DNA from: Serratia nematodiphila DZ0503SBS1
GTDB taxonomy: Bacteria; Pseudomonadota; Gammaproteobacteria; Enterobacterales; Enterobacteriaceae
Length of the DNA stretch: 64,000 nt
Direction: 5' to 3'
NCBI RefSeq assembly: GCF_000738675.1
Contig: NZ_JPUX01000001.1
Coordinates: forward strand, 930,001 to 994,000
Under the pieces are notes generated by a model. It ran no database searches. It saw only the letters and a list, made by a program, of their open reading frames with translations, and was not told the DNA's origin. The position numbers and the translations under genes are program-made. Shown piece after piece: positions 46,790 through 56,189 of the stretch (the stretch's first letter is position 1; each line of letters begins with the position of its first letter).

Positions 46790-47415
46790 ATTGAATGCGG
46801 GGACAATGCATCAGCTCATTAGCTAAACAGAGGATCATTCGGCAAAAAAACGACGCCTTAGAGAAAAAAATGGGGCCAGTTTGCGTGCTGCTTAGCATAA
46901 ACGAATCGAATATATACTGCGCTAATTGCTTCTGGATTTCGTTGCGTTAAGATTTGTGATGAAAAAAACAAGGGGATTAATCACGGGGAGCAATAAAATA
47001 ACATTTTCAATGCAAATGGTTTAAATTGAACTCATATGAATAATTGATTGTTTTAGTCATAACATAACAAAATAATGCGTTTTTATACAAAGTGAGCGGT
47101 GTTTTTAGATGGTTTGATTGCTTATGATGTGTTTTTATAGTTTGTCTCATACAGTGCGGCGACGTTGTTCAATTGTATTAATCATTATTGATACCTAATT
47201 ATTAGTACTACCCAGGTGGCATTCTTCTCGCTGACGGGGAAAGCTGCTGACATGTATTCCATATACGACTTATATCGTGTCGATAACACGAGGTTTTTTA
47301 TCGGTTGATGACGGTAATGGCAGGATTTGTCGTGCAAAGATAAGACAATGCGGCGTTTCATTGTTTGTCGAGCATAAGGATTAGATTATCTACACAGGAT
47401 TTAGTGGAGTGAAAT
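46790..47415. other. AT-rich region between leu promoter and leuO, no gene seen
   Basis: This stretch of about 625 bases is strongly AT-rich (many A/T runs such as 46970-47110) against a GC-rich surround. In E. coli and Salmonella the leu-leuO interval is silenced by H-NS and relayed by supercoiling; the base composition here fits the same role. I could not assign a leuO promoter or a reliable operator. Open frames inside are short and lack ribosome binding sites. Confidence 0.55.
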
Positions 47416-48363
47416 ATGGCTGAATATGATTCAGAAATCGCCATGGTCAAAGAACCGGCGGACATCCATTTGCGCAGCGTCGATCTTAATTTACTGACGG
47501 TGTTTGACGCCGTGATGCAAATGCAAAATATTACGCGAGCCGCTAATTCGTTAGGGATGTCGCAGCCGGCGGTGAGCAACGCGGTAGCGCGCCTGAAGGT
47601 GATGTTCAACGACGAACTGTTCGTGCGCTGCGGCCGCGGGATCCAGCCCACCATGCGGGCCAGGCAGTTGTTCGGGCCGGTGCGGCAAGCGCTGCAGCTG
47701 GTGCAGAATGAGTTGCCGGGATCTGAGTTTGAGCCGCTGACCAGCACGCGAGCGTTCTCCCTGTCGCTGTGCAGCCCGCTCGATTTGCGTCTGGGCGCCG
47801 GGATAATCAATCACGTCAAACAGATAGCGCCGCAGCTTAACCTGCAAATAAAGTCATACATTAACAATAATATTGAACGTCAATTGCGTTATCAGGACGT
47901 GGAGTTTGTCATCGGCTACAGCCGTTTCGAGTCGGCGGAGTTTCGCAGCCTGGCGATGTTCGACGACGAATTAGTGCTGGCGGTTGCGCAGGCGCACCCG
48001 AGAATAGGCGAGGAGGTGACGCCGGAGCATATGCTGGCCGAGCAGCATGCTGCGGTTTCCCTGGAAAGCTTTGGATCGTTCAGTAAACCTTTTTATTTAG
48101 ACGAGCCGATGCTGCGCGCCGTGACGCAGCAGTGCACGGATCTTTACAGCGTGTTGAATATGGTGTCGCAAACGGAAATGGTAGCGATTGCGCCCGCCTG
48201 GTTGGTGCGACAGCAGACGGAGGCGTTGAAAATAAAGGCGGTTCCTTTATGTGGCAACGATAATAAAGCCACCTGCTACCTCTCCTGGCATGAATCCTCA
48301 GAGCGGGATAAAGGCCACCAGTGGATGAAATCTGTCCTGATTGAGGCGGGTAACCCAAAGTAA
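47416..48363 (+). CDS. leuO: LysR-family global regulator LeuO
   Basis: LeuO is an H-NS antagonist that activates many silenced stress, CRISPR and virulence loci. The 315-residue protein has the LysR winged HTH at about residues 24-85 (VDLNLLTVFDAVMQMQNITRA, MSQPAVSNAVARL) and a substrate-binding co-inducer domain (about 110-300). Length matches E. coli (314). It is divergent from leuLABCD across an AT-rich gap and is transcribed toward the acyl-CoA ligase gene. Confidence 0.96.
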   Translation: MAEYDSEIAMVKEPADIHLRSVDLNLLTVFDAVMQMQNITRAANSLGMSQPAVSNAVARLKVMFNDELFVRCGRGIQPTMRARQLFGPVRQALQLVQNELPGSEFEPLTSTRAFSLSLCSPLDLRLGAGIINHVKQIAPQLNLQIKSYINNNIERQLRYQDVEFVIGYSRFESAEFRSLAMFDDELVLAVAQAHPRIGEEVTPEHMLAEQHAAVSLESFGSFSKPFYLDEPMLRAVTQQCTDLYSVLNMVSQTEMVAIAPAWLVRQQTEALKIKAVPLCGNDNKATCYLSWHESSERDKGHQWMKSVLIEAGNPK

Positions 48364-48828
48364 AGCGATAAAAATGGGAACTATATAAAGATAATATTCA
48401 ACTGAGCGTTTTTTTCTCATGATAAAAACTAAGAACTATCTGTGTTTTTATTAAGATGTTTCTTGGTTTTGCGGCGATAGAATAACTTATTCTCAGGATA
48501 AATTTGTTCATTTAGCGAAAACAATTAATATAAATTAATATTCTGATTTTTACTTTCCAGCTGGAATTTTAAACTAACTCGATGTGGCGGCCCGAACGGG
48601 CCGCGTTTTATGGCCGCCATCAAACCTTTTCCTTCCCGTTTTGTCCAACCCATGAAAGCGCGAAAGCCGGCCTGAGTTTTGGCTCACACTTCTACGCTGA
48701 AATTGCTTTTCCCCCTGCCTGAGAGTAGGTAGACTGCGCGGAAAAAAGTAAACACGTGTAAGCTGAGATGAGGGCCGCAAGGCATCGTTCAGGCTTAACT
48801 GTATGATTCATTTCAGGCTTAGAGCACT
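48364..48828. other. Intergenic region leuO to acyl-CoA ligase, with a hairpin terminator
   Basis: The first 220 bases are AT-rich with no gene. At 48587-48609 GCGGCCCG-AA-CGGGCCGC is followed by GTTTTA, which should end leuO transcription. The remaining 220 bases must hold the promoter of the downstream ligase gene. I saw no confident -35/-10 pair or operator there. Confidence 0.6.
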
Positions 48829-50637
48829 ATGATCACTAATCTGCTGCAATACCATTTGATCCATCGTATACAGCATCAAATCACCCACCGAGCCGATCGC
48901 ACAGCATTTCGCCAATGGTCGCCCAACGGCGAGTTTCAACTGACCTGGGGAGCGGCGGCTGCCCGCATTGATCGCATTGCCGCCGGGCTGCTGGCGCTGG
49001 GCGCCGAAGTGCAAGAACGTATTGGTATCTTCGCCAATAACACGATGGCCTGGTCGTTGACCGATCTCGCGATCCTGCACCTGCGTGGCGTCAGCGTACC
49101 GCTCTATTCCACCAATACGCCGGCGCAGGCGGCCTTCGTCATCAACGACGCTGACATTCGCATCCTGTTCGTCGGCGAGCAGGCGCAGCTGGATGCCGCC
49201 ATCGCACTGCGTGGCGTCTGCCCACAGCTGAGTCATATCATCGTGTTCGACGAGGGCACCGATCTGCGCGGCTGCGAGATCGCACAACACCTGGGCGCCT
49301 TCGAGCGCGCTGCCGATCCGGCGGCTTTTGTCGCTCAACGTCGGCAGCGCATTGAAGAGTGCGACCTGCAGGATCTCTTTACCCTGATCTATACCTCGGG
49401 CACCACCGGCGAACCGAAAGGGGTAATGCTGGACTACCGCAACCTGGCGGCGCAGCTCTACCTGCATGATGAGAGACTGACGGTCGGCGAAGAGGATGTG
49501 TCGCTCAGTTTCCTGCCGCTGTCGCACGTGTTCGAGCGTGCCTGGAGCTTCTTTGTCATGCATTCCGGCGCGCAGAATGTTTTCCTGCCGAACACCGACT
49601 GGGTACGGGAAGCGATGGGGCAGGTGCGGCCGACGTTAATGTGCGCGGTACCGCGTTTCTACGAGAAGATTTTCAGCGCGGTGCATGAAAAAGTGGCGCG
49701 TGCCCCTTGGTTGCGCCGTGCGCTGTTCCACTGGGCGATCGTCTGCGGGGAGCGCAAGTTCCTGCAAGAGCGGGCCGGCAAACCGTTGGGCAAACTGTTC
49801 GAACTCTCTCACCGCTGGGCCGACAAGCTGGTATTGAGCAAGCTGCGCGGCATTCTCGGTGGCCGGGTGCGTTTCTTGCCGGCAGCGGGTGCCAAGCTGG
49901 ATGACAATGTGATCCTGTTTTTCCAGGCGATGGGCGTCAACATCAAGTACGGCTACGGCATGACCGAAACCTGTGCGACCGTGTCCTGCTGGGAAGAGGG
50001 GCATTTCCGCTTCGGCTCTATCGGTAAACCGCTGCCGGAGGTCGAGGTGCGCATCGGTGAAGAAAATGAAATTCAGGTGCGCGGGCCGATCGTGATGCGC
50101 GGCTATTTCAACAAACCGTTGGAAACCGCCGCGACCTTTACCGCCGATGGCTGGCTGAAAACCGGCGACGCCGGGGCGATCGATGAAGAGGGCAATCTGT
50201 TCATCACCGAGCGCCTGAAAGATTTGATGAAAACCTCCGGCGGCAAATACATAGCGCCGCAGATGCTGGAAGGCACGCTGGCGCAGGACCGCTTTATCGA
50301 GCAGGTGGCAATCATCGCCGATGCGCGCAAGTTCGTTTCCGCGCTGATCGTGCCGTGCTTTGAGTCGCTGGAAGAGTACGCGAAGTCAGTCAACCTGAAA
50401 TACCAGGATCGCCTGGAGCTGCTGCGCAACGGTGAGATCCTCGCGATGTTCGAAAAGCGTCTGCGCGAGATGCAAAAGGAGCTGGCGCGTTTCGAGCAGG
50501 TGAAGAAGTTCACGCTGCTGCCGGCGGCTTTTTCCATGGAGTTGGGGGAGCTGACGCCCACGCTGAAGCTGCGCCGCAAAGTGATCCTGCAGCGCTATCA
50601 GCGCGAAATCGACTCAATGTACCAGGAACAGGCCTGA
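48829..50637 (+). CDS. AMP-binding acyl-CoA ligase, long-chain (FadD15/Faa-like)
   Basis: This 602-residue adenylate-forming enzyme has the motifs in order: YTSGTTGEPKGVMLDYRNL near residue 190 (phosphate loop), KYGYGMTETCATVSCWEEG near 378, and GWLKTGDAGAIDEEGNLFI near 440 with the KDLMKTSGGKYIAPQ linker. The large-insert layout fits the long-chain fatty-acyl-CoA synthetase group rather than the E. coli FadD type. Likely reaction: fatty acid + ATP + CoA to acyl-CoA. It is inserted between leuO and ilvI, which are adjacent in E. coli. It ends at a terminator at 50720-50763. Confidence 0.85.
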   Translation: MITNLLQYHLIHRIQHQITHRADRTAFRQWSPNGEFQLTWGAAAARIDRIAAGLLALGAEVQERIGIFANNTMAWSLTDLAILHLRGVSVPLYSTNTPAQAAFVINDADIRILFVGEQAQLDAAIALRGVCPQLSHIIVFDEGTDLRGCEIAQHLGAFERAADPAAFVAQRRQRIEECDLQDLFTLIYTSGTTGEPKGVMLDYRNLAAQLYLHDERLTVGEEDVSLSFLPLSHVFERAWSFFVMHSGAQNVFLPNTDWVREAMGQVRPTLMCAVPRFYEKIFSAVHEKVARAPWLRRALFHWAIVCGERKFLQERAGKPLGKLFELSHRWADKLVLSKLRGILGGRVRFLPAAGAKLDDNVILFFQAMGVNIKYGYGMTETCATVSCWEEGHFRFGSIGKPLPEVEVRIGEENEIQVRGPIVMRGYFNKPLETAATFTADGWLKTGDAGAIDEEGNLFITERLKDLMKTSGGKYIAPQMLEGTLAQDRFIEQVAIIADARKFVSALIVPCFESLEEYAKSVNLKYQDRLELLRNGEILAMFEKRLREMQKELARFEQVKKFTLLPAAFSMELGELTPTLKLRRKVILQRYQREIDSMYQEQA

Positions 50638-50719
50638 CGCCGCCGCCGGGCCATGTGCCCGGCGAAAAAAGCGGCATATCCATCACCTGATTTAGTTCTG
50701 TAATTTCCCTCCTGTTCGA

Positions 50720-50763
50720 AACAATGCCTAGCCCGACAACCCTGAGGCTAGCGCATTGTTTTT
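50720..50763 (+). terminator. Terminator of the acyl-CoA ligase gene
   Basis: AACAATG..CTAGCC (50720-50733) pairs with GGCTAG..GCATTGTT (50746-50760), with a small bulge, followed by TTTTT. It lies 83 bases after the stop and isolates the ligase from ilvIH. The following 190 bases up to ilvI should contain the ilvIH promoter (Lrp-controlled in E. coli); I could not place Lrp sites. Confidence 0.8.
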
Positions 50764-50953
50764 ATAAAGCTGCGATCTCCAGCCGCTTGGCAATAACCCC
50801 GCCACCGTTAAGCCATTTTGCCGTTTGCCTGCCCCAAATTCTGACGTTATGTTAATTCGATAGCGACAACCCATAAAAACTTTGGGGCATTGCCCCGCAG
50901 CAGGCGCCACGTTCCGGCGCCAGAGAAGAATAAGCAAGCCTGGAGGCAAACCC

Positions 50954-52672
50954 ATGGAGATGTTGTCAGGAGCCGAGATGGTCGTCCGATCGTTGATCGA
51001 TCAGGGCGTTAAACATGTATTCGGCTACCCCGGCGGGGCGGTGCTCGATATCTACGACGCCCTGCATACGGTCGGAGGGATCGATCATATTCTGGTGCGC
51101 CACGAGCAAGGGGCGGTGCACATGGCCGACGGCTACGCGCGCGCCACCGGCGAAGTGGGCGTGGTGCTGGTGACCTCCGGCCCCGGCGCCACTAACGCCA
51201 TTACCGGTATCGCTACCGCTTATATGGACTCGATCCCGATGGTAGTGCTGTCGGGGCAGGTGCCCAGCTCGCTGATCGGCTACGACGCCTTCCAGGAGTG
51301 CGATATGGTGGGGATTTCTCGGCCGGTGGTGAAACACAGCTTCCTGGTGAAACGTACCGAAGACATCCCGGCGGTGTTGAAGAAGGCCTTTTACCTGGCT
51401 TCCAGCGGCCGCCCCGGCCCGGTGGTGATCGATCTGCCGAAAGACATCGTCGGCCCGGCGGTGCGGATGCCTTATGCCTATCCGCAGGACGTGAGCATGC
51501 GTTCTTACAACCCGACGGTGCAGGGCCACCGCGGGCAAATCAAACGCGCGCTGCAAACCATTCTGGCGGCCAAAAAGCCGGTGATGTACGTCGGCGGCGG
51601 CGCGATCAACGCCGGTTGCGAAGCCGAACTGTTGGCGTTGGCGGAGCAGTTGAACCTGCCGGTGACCAGCAGCCTGATGGGGTTGGGGGCCTTCCCCGGC
51701 ACTCATCGCCAGAGCGTTGGCATGCTCGGCATGCACGGCACCTATGAAGCCAATAAAACCATGCACCATGCCGACGTGATCTTCGCCGTCGGCGTGCGTT
51801 TCGACGATCGTACGACCAACAATCTGGCCAAATACTGTCCGGATGCCACCGTGCTGCACATCGATATCGATCCGACCTCGATCTCCAAAACGGTGGACGC
51901 CGATATCCCGATCGTCGGCGATGCCAGGCAGGTGCTGGTGCAGATGCTGGAGCTGCTGGCGCAGGACGACAAAGCGCAGGATCACGATGCGCTGCGCGAT
52001 TGGTGGCAGTCTATCGAGCAGTGGCGCGCCCGCGACTGCCTGGGCTACGACGAAAACAGCGGCACCATCAAGCCGCAGGCGGTGATCGAAACTCTGCATC
52101 GCCTGACCAAAGGCGACGCCTATGTGACCTCGGACGTCGGCCAGCACCAAATGTTCGCCGCGCTCTATTATCCGTTCGACAAACCGCGCCGTTGGATCAA
52201 CTCCGGCGGCCTCGGTACCATGGGCTTCGGCCTGCCGGCGGCATTGGGCGTCAAGCTGGCGCTGCCGGAGGAAACCGTGGTGTGCGTGACCGGCGACGGC
52301 AGCATTCAGATGAATATTCAGGAGCTGTCCACCGCGCTGCAATATAACCTGCCGGTGGTGGTGGTGAACCTCAACAACCGCTATCTGGGCATGGTCAAGC
52401 AGTGGCAGGACATGATTTATTCCGGCCGTCATTCGCAGTCTTACATGGATTCGCTGCCGGACTTCGTCAAGCTGGCCGAGGCTTACGGCCATGTCGGCAT
52501 CGCCATCCGCACGCCGGATGAGCTGGAAAGCAAGCTGGCGCAGGCGCTGGCGGAAAAAGAGCGGCTGGTGTTCGTCGATGTGACCGTCGATGAAACCGAA
52601 CATGTCTACCCGATGCAGATCCGCGGCGGAAGCATGGACGAAATGTGGCTTAGCAAAACGGAGAGGACCTGA
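50954..52672 (+). CDS. ilvI: Acetolactate synthase III catalytic subunit
   Basis: IlvI catalyses the same pyruvate condensation as IlvB but is the valine-sensitive isozyme III. I used ATG 50954 ([19 protein letters not shown], 572 residues), with a GGAGG 9 bases ahead. The frame is open 24 codons upstream but these are not conserved. The motifs [15 protein letters not shown] with catalytic Glu in RHEQGAVHM and the ThDP site [15 protein letters not shown] near residue 440 with [13 protein letters not shown] are present. ilvH follows 2 bases later. Confidence 0.97.
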   Translation: MEMLSGAEMVVRSLIDQGVKHVFGYPGGAVLDIYDALHTVGGIDHILVRHEQGAVHMADGYARATGEVGVVLVTSGPGATNAITGIATAYMDSIPMVVLSGQVPSSLIGYDAFQECDMVGISRPVVKHSFLVKRTEDIPAVLKKAFYLASSGRPGPVVIDLPKDIVGPAVRMPYAYPQDVSMRSYNPTVQGHRGQIKRALQTILAAKKPVMYVGGGAINAGCEAELLALAEQLNLPVTSSLMGLGAFPGTHRQSVGMLGMHGTYEANKTMHHADVIFAVGVRFDDRTTNNLAKYCPDATVLHIDIDPTSISKTVDADIPIVGDARQVLVQMLELLAQDDKAQDHDALRDWWQSIEQWRARDCLGYDENSGTIKPQAVIETLHRLTKGDAYVTSDVGQHQMFAALYYPFDKPRRWINSGGLGTMGFGLPAALGVKLALPEETVVCVTGDGSIQMNIQELSTALQYNLPVVVVNLNNRYLGMVKQWQDMIYSGRHSQSYMDSLPDFVKLAEAYGHVGIAIRTPDELESKLAQALAEKERLVFVDVTVDETEHVYPMQIRGGSMDEMWLSKTERT

Positions 52673-52674
52673 TC

Positions 52675-53166
52675 ATGCGCCGTATTTTATCTGTCTTGCT
52701 GGAAAACGAATCCGGCGCCCTGTCGCGCGTGGTGGGGCTGTTCTCCCAGCGCGGTTACAACATCGAGAGCCTGACGGTGGCGCCGACCGACGATCCGACG
52801 CTGTCGCGCATGACTATCCAGACCGTCGGCGATGAGAAAGTGCTGGAGCAGATTGAGAAGCAGTTGCACAAGCTGGTGGACGTGCTGCGCGTCAGCGAAC
52901 TGGTGCAGGGCGCCCACGTCGAGCGCGAGATCATGCTGGTGAAGCTGCAGGCCAGCGGCTACGGCCGTGAAGAGGTGAAGCGCTGCGCCGACATTTTCCG
53001 CGGCCAGATCGTCGATGTGACGGCGACGCTGTATACGGTGCAGCTGGCCGGCACCAGCGACAAGCTCGACGCCTTCCTGAGCGCGGTGCGTGAAGTGGCG
53101 GAGATCGTGGAAGTGGCGCGTTCCGGCGTGGTCGGCGTGTCGCGCGGCGACAAAATCATGCGCTGA
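52675..53166 (+). CDS. ilvH: Acetolactate synthase III regulatory subunit
   Basis: IlvH is the ACT-domain partner of IlvI and the site of valine feedback inhibition. The 163-residue protein starts [21 protein letters not shown], with the valine-binding loop around residues 11-16 (ENESGA) and 29-34. A C-terminal ferredoxin-like domain follows ([15 protein letters not shown] near 83). It ends the ilvIH operon, followed by a terminator. Confidence 0.97.
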   Translation: MRRILSVLLENESGALSRVVGLFSQRGYNIESLTVAPTDDPTLSRMTIQTVGDEKVLEQIEKQLHKLVDVLRVSELVQGAHVEREIMLVKLQASGYGREEVKRCADIFRGQIVDVTATLYTVQLAGTSDKLDAFLSAVREVAEIVEVARSGVVGVSRGDKIMR

Positions 53167-53190
53167 GCGCGGTTTGGCGGCGAATAATCG

Positions 53191-53220
53191 GGGCGCGGCG
53201 TGGCTGCGCCCTTTGTTTTT
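53191..53220 (+). terminator. Rho-independent terminator of ilvIH
   Basis: GGGCGCGGC (53191-53199) and GCTGCGCCC (53203-53211) pair with one G-T pair around GTG, followed by TTTGTTTTT. Confidence 0.88.
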
Positions 53221-53383
53221 CGGTATTTTTTGCCCGATTGCTGGCACCTTTCGGCAAAAGCGGTTGCTAGGTAGTGTTTTCTGCTGTTAGATCGCAGAGG
53301 CTGGATTGAATAACCGTACGGGATGCCATGGTTAATCCGAGCACAGCCTTCACTTCTATTTTCAGCGTCATTAAGGGGTTAAT

Positions 53384-54388
53384 GTGAAACTGGATGAAAT
53401 CGCGCGTCTCGCGGGCGTTTCGCGCACGACGGCCAGTTATGTCATCAACGGCAAGGCGAAGCAGTATCGTGTCAGCGATAAAACCGTCGAGAAAGTGATG
53501 GCCGTGGTCAGGGAGCATAACTATCACCCGAATGCCGTCGCGGCGGGGCTGCGCGCTGGGCGCACCCGTTCTATCGGCCTGGTGATCCCGGATCTGGAAA
53601 ATACCAGCTATACCCGCATCGCCAACTACCTGGAGCGCCAGGCGCGCCAGCGGGGTTATCAATTGCTGATCGCCTGTTCCGAAGATCAGCCGGACAACGA
53701 AATGCGCTGCATTGAGCACCTGCTGCAGCGCCAGGTGGATGCCATTATCGTCTCCACCGCCTTGCCGCCGGAACATCCTTTCTATCAACGCTGGGCCAAC
53801 GATCCGCTGCCGATCATCGCGCTGGACCGCGCGCTGGATCGCGAGCATTTCATCAGCGTTGTGGGCGCCGATCAGGAAGATGCCTTTGCGTTGGCGCAGG
53901 AGCTGCGCACCTTCCCGGCTGAATCGGTGCTGTATCTGGGCGCCTTGCCGGAGCTTTCGGTGAGCTTCCTGCGTGAGCAGGGCTTCCGTCAGGCCTGGCA
54001 AGAGGATCCCCGCCACGTCGATTACCTGTACGCCAACAGCTATGAACGCGAAGCCGCCGGCGCGTTGTTTGCCGAATGGCTGAAAACGCACCCGATGCCG
54101 CAGGCGCTGTTTACCACGTCGTTCTCTTTATTGCAGGGCGTGATGGACGTGACGCTGAAGCAACGCGGCCGCTTGCCGACCGATCTGGCGATTGCCACCT
54201 TCGGCGATCATGAACTGTTGGATTTCCTGGAGTGCCCGGTATTGGCGGTAGCGCAGCGCCATCGCGACGTGGCCGAGCGCGTGCTGGAGCTGGTGCTGGC
54301 CAGCCTGGACGAACCGCGTAAACCCAAGCCGGGGCTGACGCGCATTCGCCGCAATCTGTTCCGCCGCGGCAGCCTGAGCCGCAAGTAG
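53384..54388 (+). CDS. cra: Catabolite repressor/activator Cra (FruR)
   Basis: Cra is the LacI-family regulator that senses fructose 1-phosphate (and fructose 1,6-bisphosphate) and switches between glycolysis and gluconeogenesis genes. The 334-residue protein has the N-terminal [23 protein letters not shown] (1-20), a hinge helix, and a periplasmic-binding-protein-like effector domain. The start is GTG 53384 behind AAGGGG; E. coli cra also starts with GTG. A terminator follows, convergent with alaE. Confidence 0.97.
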   Translation: MKLDEIARLAGVSRTTASYVINGKAKQYRVSDKTVEKVMAVVREHNYHPNAVAAGLRAGRTRSIGLVIPDLENTSYTRIANYLERQARQRGYQLLIACSEDQPDNEMRCIEHLLQRQVDAIIVSTALPPEHPFYQRWANDPLPIIALDRALDREHFISVVGADQEDAFALAQELRTFPAESVLYLGALPELSVSFLREQGFRQAWQEDPRHVDYLYANSYEREAAGALFAEWLKTHPMPQALFTTSFSLLQGVMDVTLKQRGRLPTDLAIATFGDHELLDFLECPVLAVAQRHRDVAERVLELVLASLDEPRKPKPGLTRIRRNLFRRGSLSRK

Positions 54389-54397
54389 TTTGCCTGA

Positions 54398-54424
54398 CAG
54401 GGGCCCGCGTTGGCGGGCTCCTGG
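54398..54424. terminator. Hairpin terminator between convergent cra and alaE
   Basis: CAGGGGCCCGC (54398-54408) pairs with GCGGGCTCCTG (54413-54423), 11 pairs with one G-T wobble, around GTTG. The T run after it is short (GTTTAG), so it may work weakly in both directions. Confidence 0.65.
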
Positions 54425-54425
54425 T

Positions 54426-54866
54426 TTAGACGTAGTCCGCCACCCGGAACAGCCGCCGGCAGTATTCCAGGAAATAGCCATACACCACGCCCATCGCCAT
54501 GGAGACCAGCGCATTGCTGGTTACCGCCGCCAGCATTTGTTGGCCGTCGGCGCCTACGCTCCATAGAATGGCGGCATAAACCGGCGACTGGAAGCTGACG
54601 TAGGCCAGCAGATCGGCGAGGTTGCGCAGCAGGAACTGGCCGCGCGGGCAGCGGCGCGCCGTGCGGATAAACAGATCGCGATAGCGGCCGTAAGGCCAGG
54701 CGATCAGGATGTTGACCGGGATCGACAACAGGCGTGAAGAGAGGGATTGCTGGAAGCTCATGCCTGAGATCAACACTTCTATCGCCATGCCGGCGATAAA
54801 GCAATACACCACCAGTGCGAACGTATCGGCAGCGGCGCTACGCCAGTGAGTCGCGGGCGAAAGCAT
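54426..54866 (-). CDS. alaE: L-alanine exporter AlaE
   Basis: AlaE exports L-alanine and in E. coli is induced by alanine through Lrp, protecting against toxic accumulation from peptides. The 146-residue protein has about four membrane segments and the conserved [21 protein letters not shown] and [11 protein letters not shown] stretches, then [21 protein letters not shown]. In E. coli alaE lies far from here, so its location between cra and mraZ is a rearrangement. No operon partner is seen. Confidence 0.94.
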   Translation of the reverse strand: MLSPATHWRSAAADTFALVVYCFIAGMAIEVLISGMSFQQSLSSRLLSIPVNILIAWPYGRYRDLFIRTARRCPRGQFLLRNLADLLAYVSFQSPVYAAILWSVGADGQQMLAAVTSNALVSMAMGVVYGYFLEYCRRLFRVADYV

Positions 54867-55637
54867 GTGTCACCCCTTATAGTTAAAATTCTGTTAAATC
54901 ATTTATTGTTGGATGTTAAGGCTGGTTTTTTGCCTTTTTTATAGTGTACTAATCTGGATTGTGTTTTTTAACTAGGTTTATATTTTTATTTTTAACATTT
55001 GTTCGCTTTTTGTCCCGCAGAACAGGGGCGTAGGATGGGGCGGAGAGATTAAAATCGGTGTTTTTAAATAAACCTATTAAAAACATGCTGTTGCGATTTT
55101 TTGTGTTCGCAGGGGGATTTTTCCGGCAAAAATTGTGGAAATAAAGGTGTAAGAAAATGAAACCATAATTGTAAACAGGTGTTTTGGGAATAATCTTACC
55201 AAATTGATTTAAATCGAAATTACTTCTGCTCGTAATATCCGAGCCATTTATTTTCGCCGTGCTCTCATCACGGCGGAGCAAATTGAAGTAAAATAGCGCA
55301 CAGTTTCACGGTGAATAACGATTGAGCGTTATTAACTCAAGGAGTTATGGCCTTATTCTGCGGTCGACTCGTCAGGCGCCGAGCCTTGGCGCGCGCGGGG
55401 CGGCAGCGGTTACAGCCCTGAGATTGCCGAGCTGAAAAATGAGACATGGCTTGCAGAAGGAAGTAATGAGTTAATTAATCGCCAGTTCGTCAGGTTTTTA
55501 ATCAGATTCTTTCCGCTTAGAAAATTCTCTCCGTTTATCATGGTGTTAATTTTTAATCGTCGAATAATCAGAGTTTCTTTCGCGAGTCAGCTCCCAAAAT
55601 GACCAGAGAAATATTGCCAAAGCGCTGGCGCTCTGGC
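54867..55637. other. Long AT-rich intergenic region upstream of mraZ
   Basis: The first 430 bases downstream of alaE's start are AT-rich and hold no gene I can support; they must contain the alaE promoter. The rest includes a small ORF at 55347-55421 (separate entry) and ends with the mraZ promoter at 55638. No strong terminator or repeat was seen in it. Confidence 0.5.
55347..55421 (+). CDS. Possible 24-residue small protein upstream of mraZ
   Basis: The ORF reads MALFCGRLVRRRALARAGRQ and on to RLQP before a TGA. It has an almost ideal ribosome binding site, CAAGGAG, five to six bases ahead of the ATG. The peptide is rich in arginine (8 of 24 residues) and uses GC-rich codons in an AT-rich neighbourhood. 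I do not recognise it. It could be a regulatory leader, an unnoticed small protein, or chance. Confidence 0.4.
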   Translation: MALFCGRLVRRRALARAGRQRLQP

Positions 55638-55667
55638 TTGACAAGGTTTTCATACCCTCCGTAAACT
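55638..55667 (+). promoter_or_regulatory. mraZ promoter (Pmra)
   Basis: A perfect -35 TTGACA (55638-55643), an 18-base spacer and a -10 TAAACT (55662-55667) place the transcription start near 55674. It drives the division and cell wall cluster, as the mraZ1 promoter does in E. coli. Confidence 0.9.
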
Positions 55668-55675
55668 CCATTGTG

Positions 55676-55700
55676 TGGGAATTTGTGGGGTAAAGTGGTG
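55676..55700 (+). promoter_or_regulatory. MraZ operator, three direct repeats
   Basis: TGGGA (55676), TGGGG (55686) and TGGTG (55696) are spaced exactly 10 bases apart just after the promoter. MraZ of E. coli binds TGGGN repeats with 5-base gaps in the same place and represses its own operon. The third repeat is a variant (TGGTG). Confidence 0.88.
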
Positions 55701-55728
55701 AAAACGGTCACTAAGGGGTAGCTCAGGA

Positions 55729-56187
55729 ATGTTCCGTGGAGCGACGATGGTCAACCTCGACAGCAAAGGGCGGCTCGCCGTACCTACCCGATATCGGGAA
55801 TTGCTCAACGAGGAATCGCAAGGCCAAATGGTCTGTACCATTGACCTCCATCAGCCCTGTCTGCTGCTTTATCCTTTGCCCGAATGGGAAATTATTGAAC
55901 AAAAATTATCACGTCTGTCGAGCATGAATCCCGCCGAGCGCCGCGTTCAGCGCCTGCTGTTGGGGCATGCCAGTGAGTGTCAGATGGATAGTGCCGGTCG
56001 TTTGCTGTTAGCCAGTACGCTGCGGCAACACGCCGGGCTCACGAAAGAAGTGATGCTGGTCGGTCAGTTCAACAAGTTTGAACTGTGGGATGAACAGACC
56101 TGGTATCAACAAGTCAAGGATGATATTGACGCTGAACAGTCGGCTCAGGAACCGTTGTCTGAGCGGCTACAGGACTTGTCGCTATAA
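55729..56187 (+). CDS. mraZ: Transcriptional regulator MraZ
   Basis: MraZ represses its own promoter and modulates the division and cell wall (dcw) genes. The 152-residue protein has two SpoVT/AbrB-like domains with repeated DxxGR motifs: [19 protein letters not shown] near residue 8 and [17 protein letters not shown] near residue 86. It is the first gene of the dcw cluster, 2 bases before rsmH. Confidence 0.97.
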   Translation: MFRGATMVNLDSKGRLAVPTRYRELLNEESQGQMVCTIDLHQPCLLLYPLPEWEIIEQKLSRLSSMNPAERRVQRLLLGHASECQMDSAGRLLLASTLRQHAGLTKEVMLVGQFNKFELWDEQTWYQQVKDDIDAEQSAQEPLSERLQDLSL

Positions 56188-56189
56188 GC

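Noticed and set aside
46713..46898. 61-residue ORF over the leu promoter
   Set aside because: It overlaps the leu promoter and leader start in a different frame and has no family resemblance.
50644..50664. CGCCGGGC hairpin right after the acyl-CoA ligase as terminator
   Set aside because: It is followed by A residues rather than T on the plus strand; the later hairpin at 50720-50763 is the better terminator.
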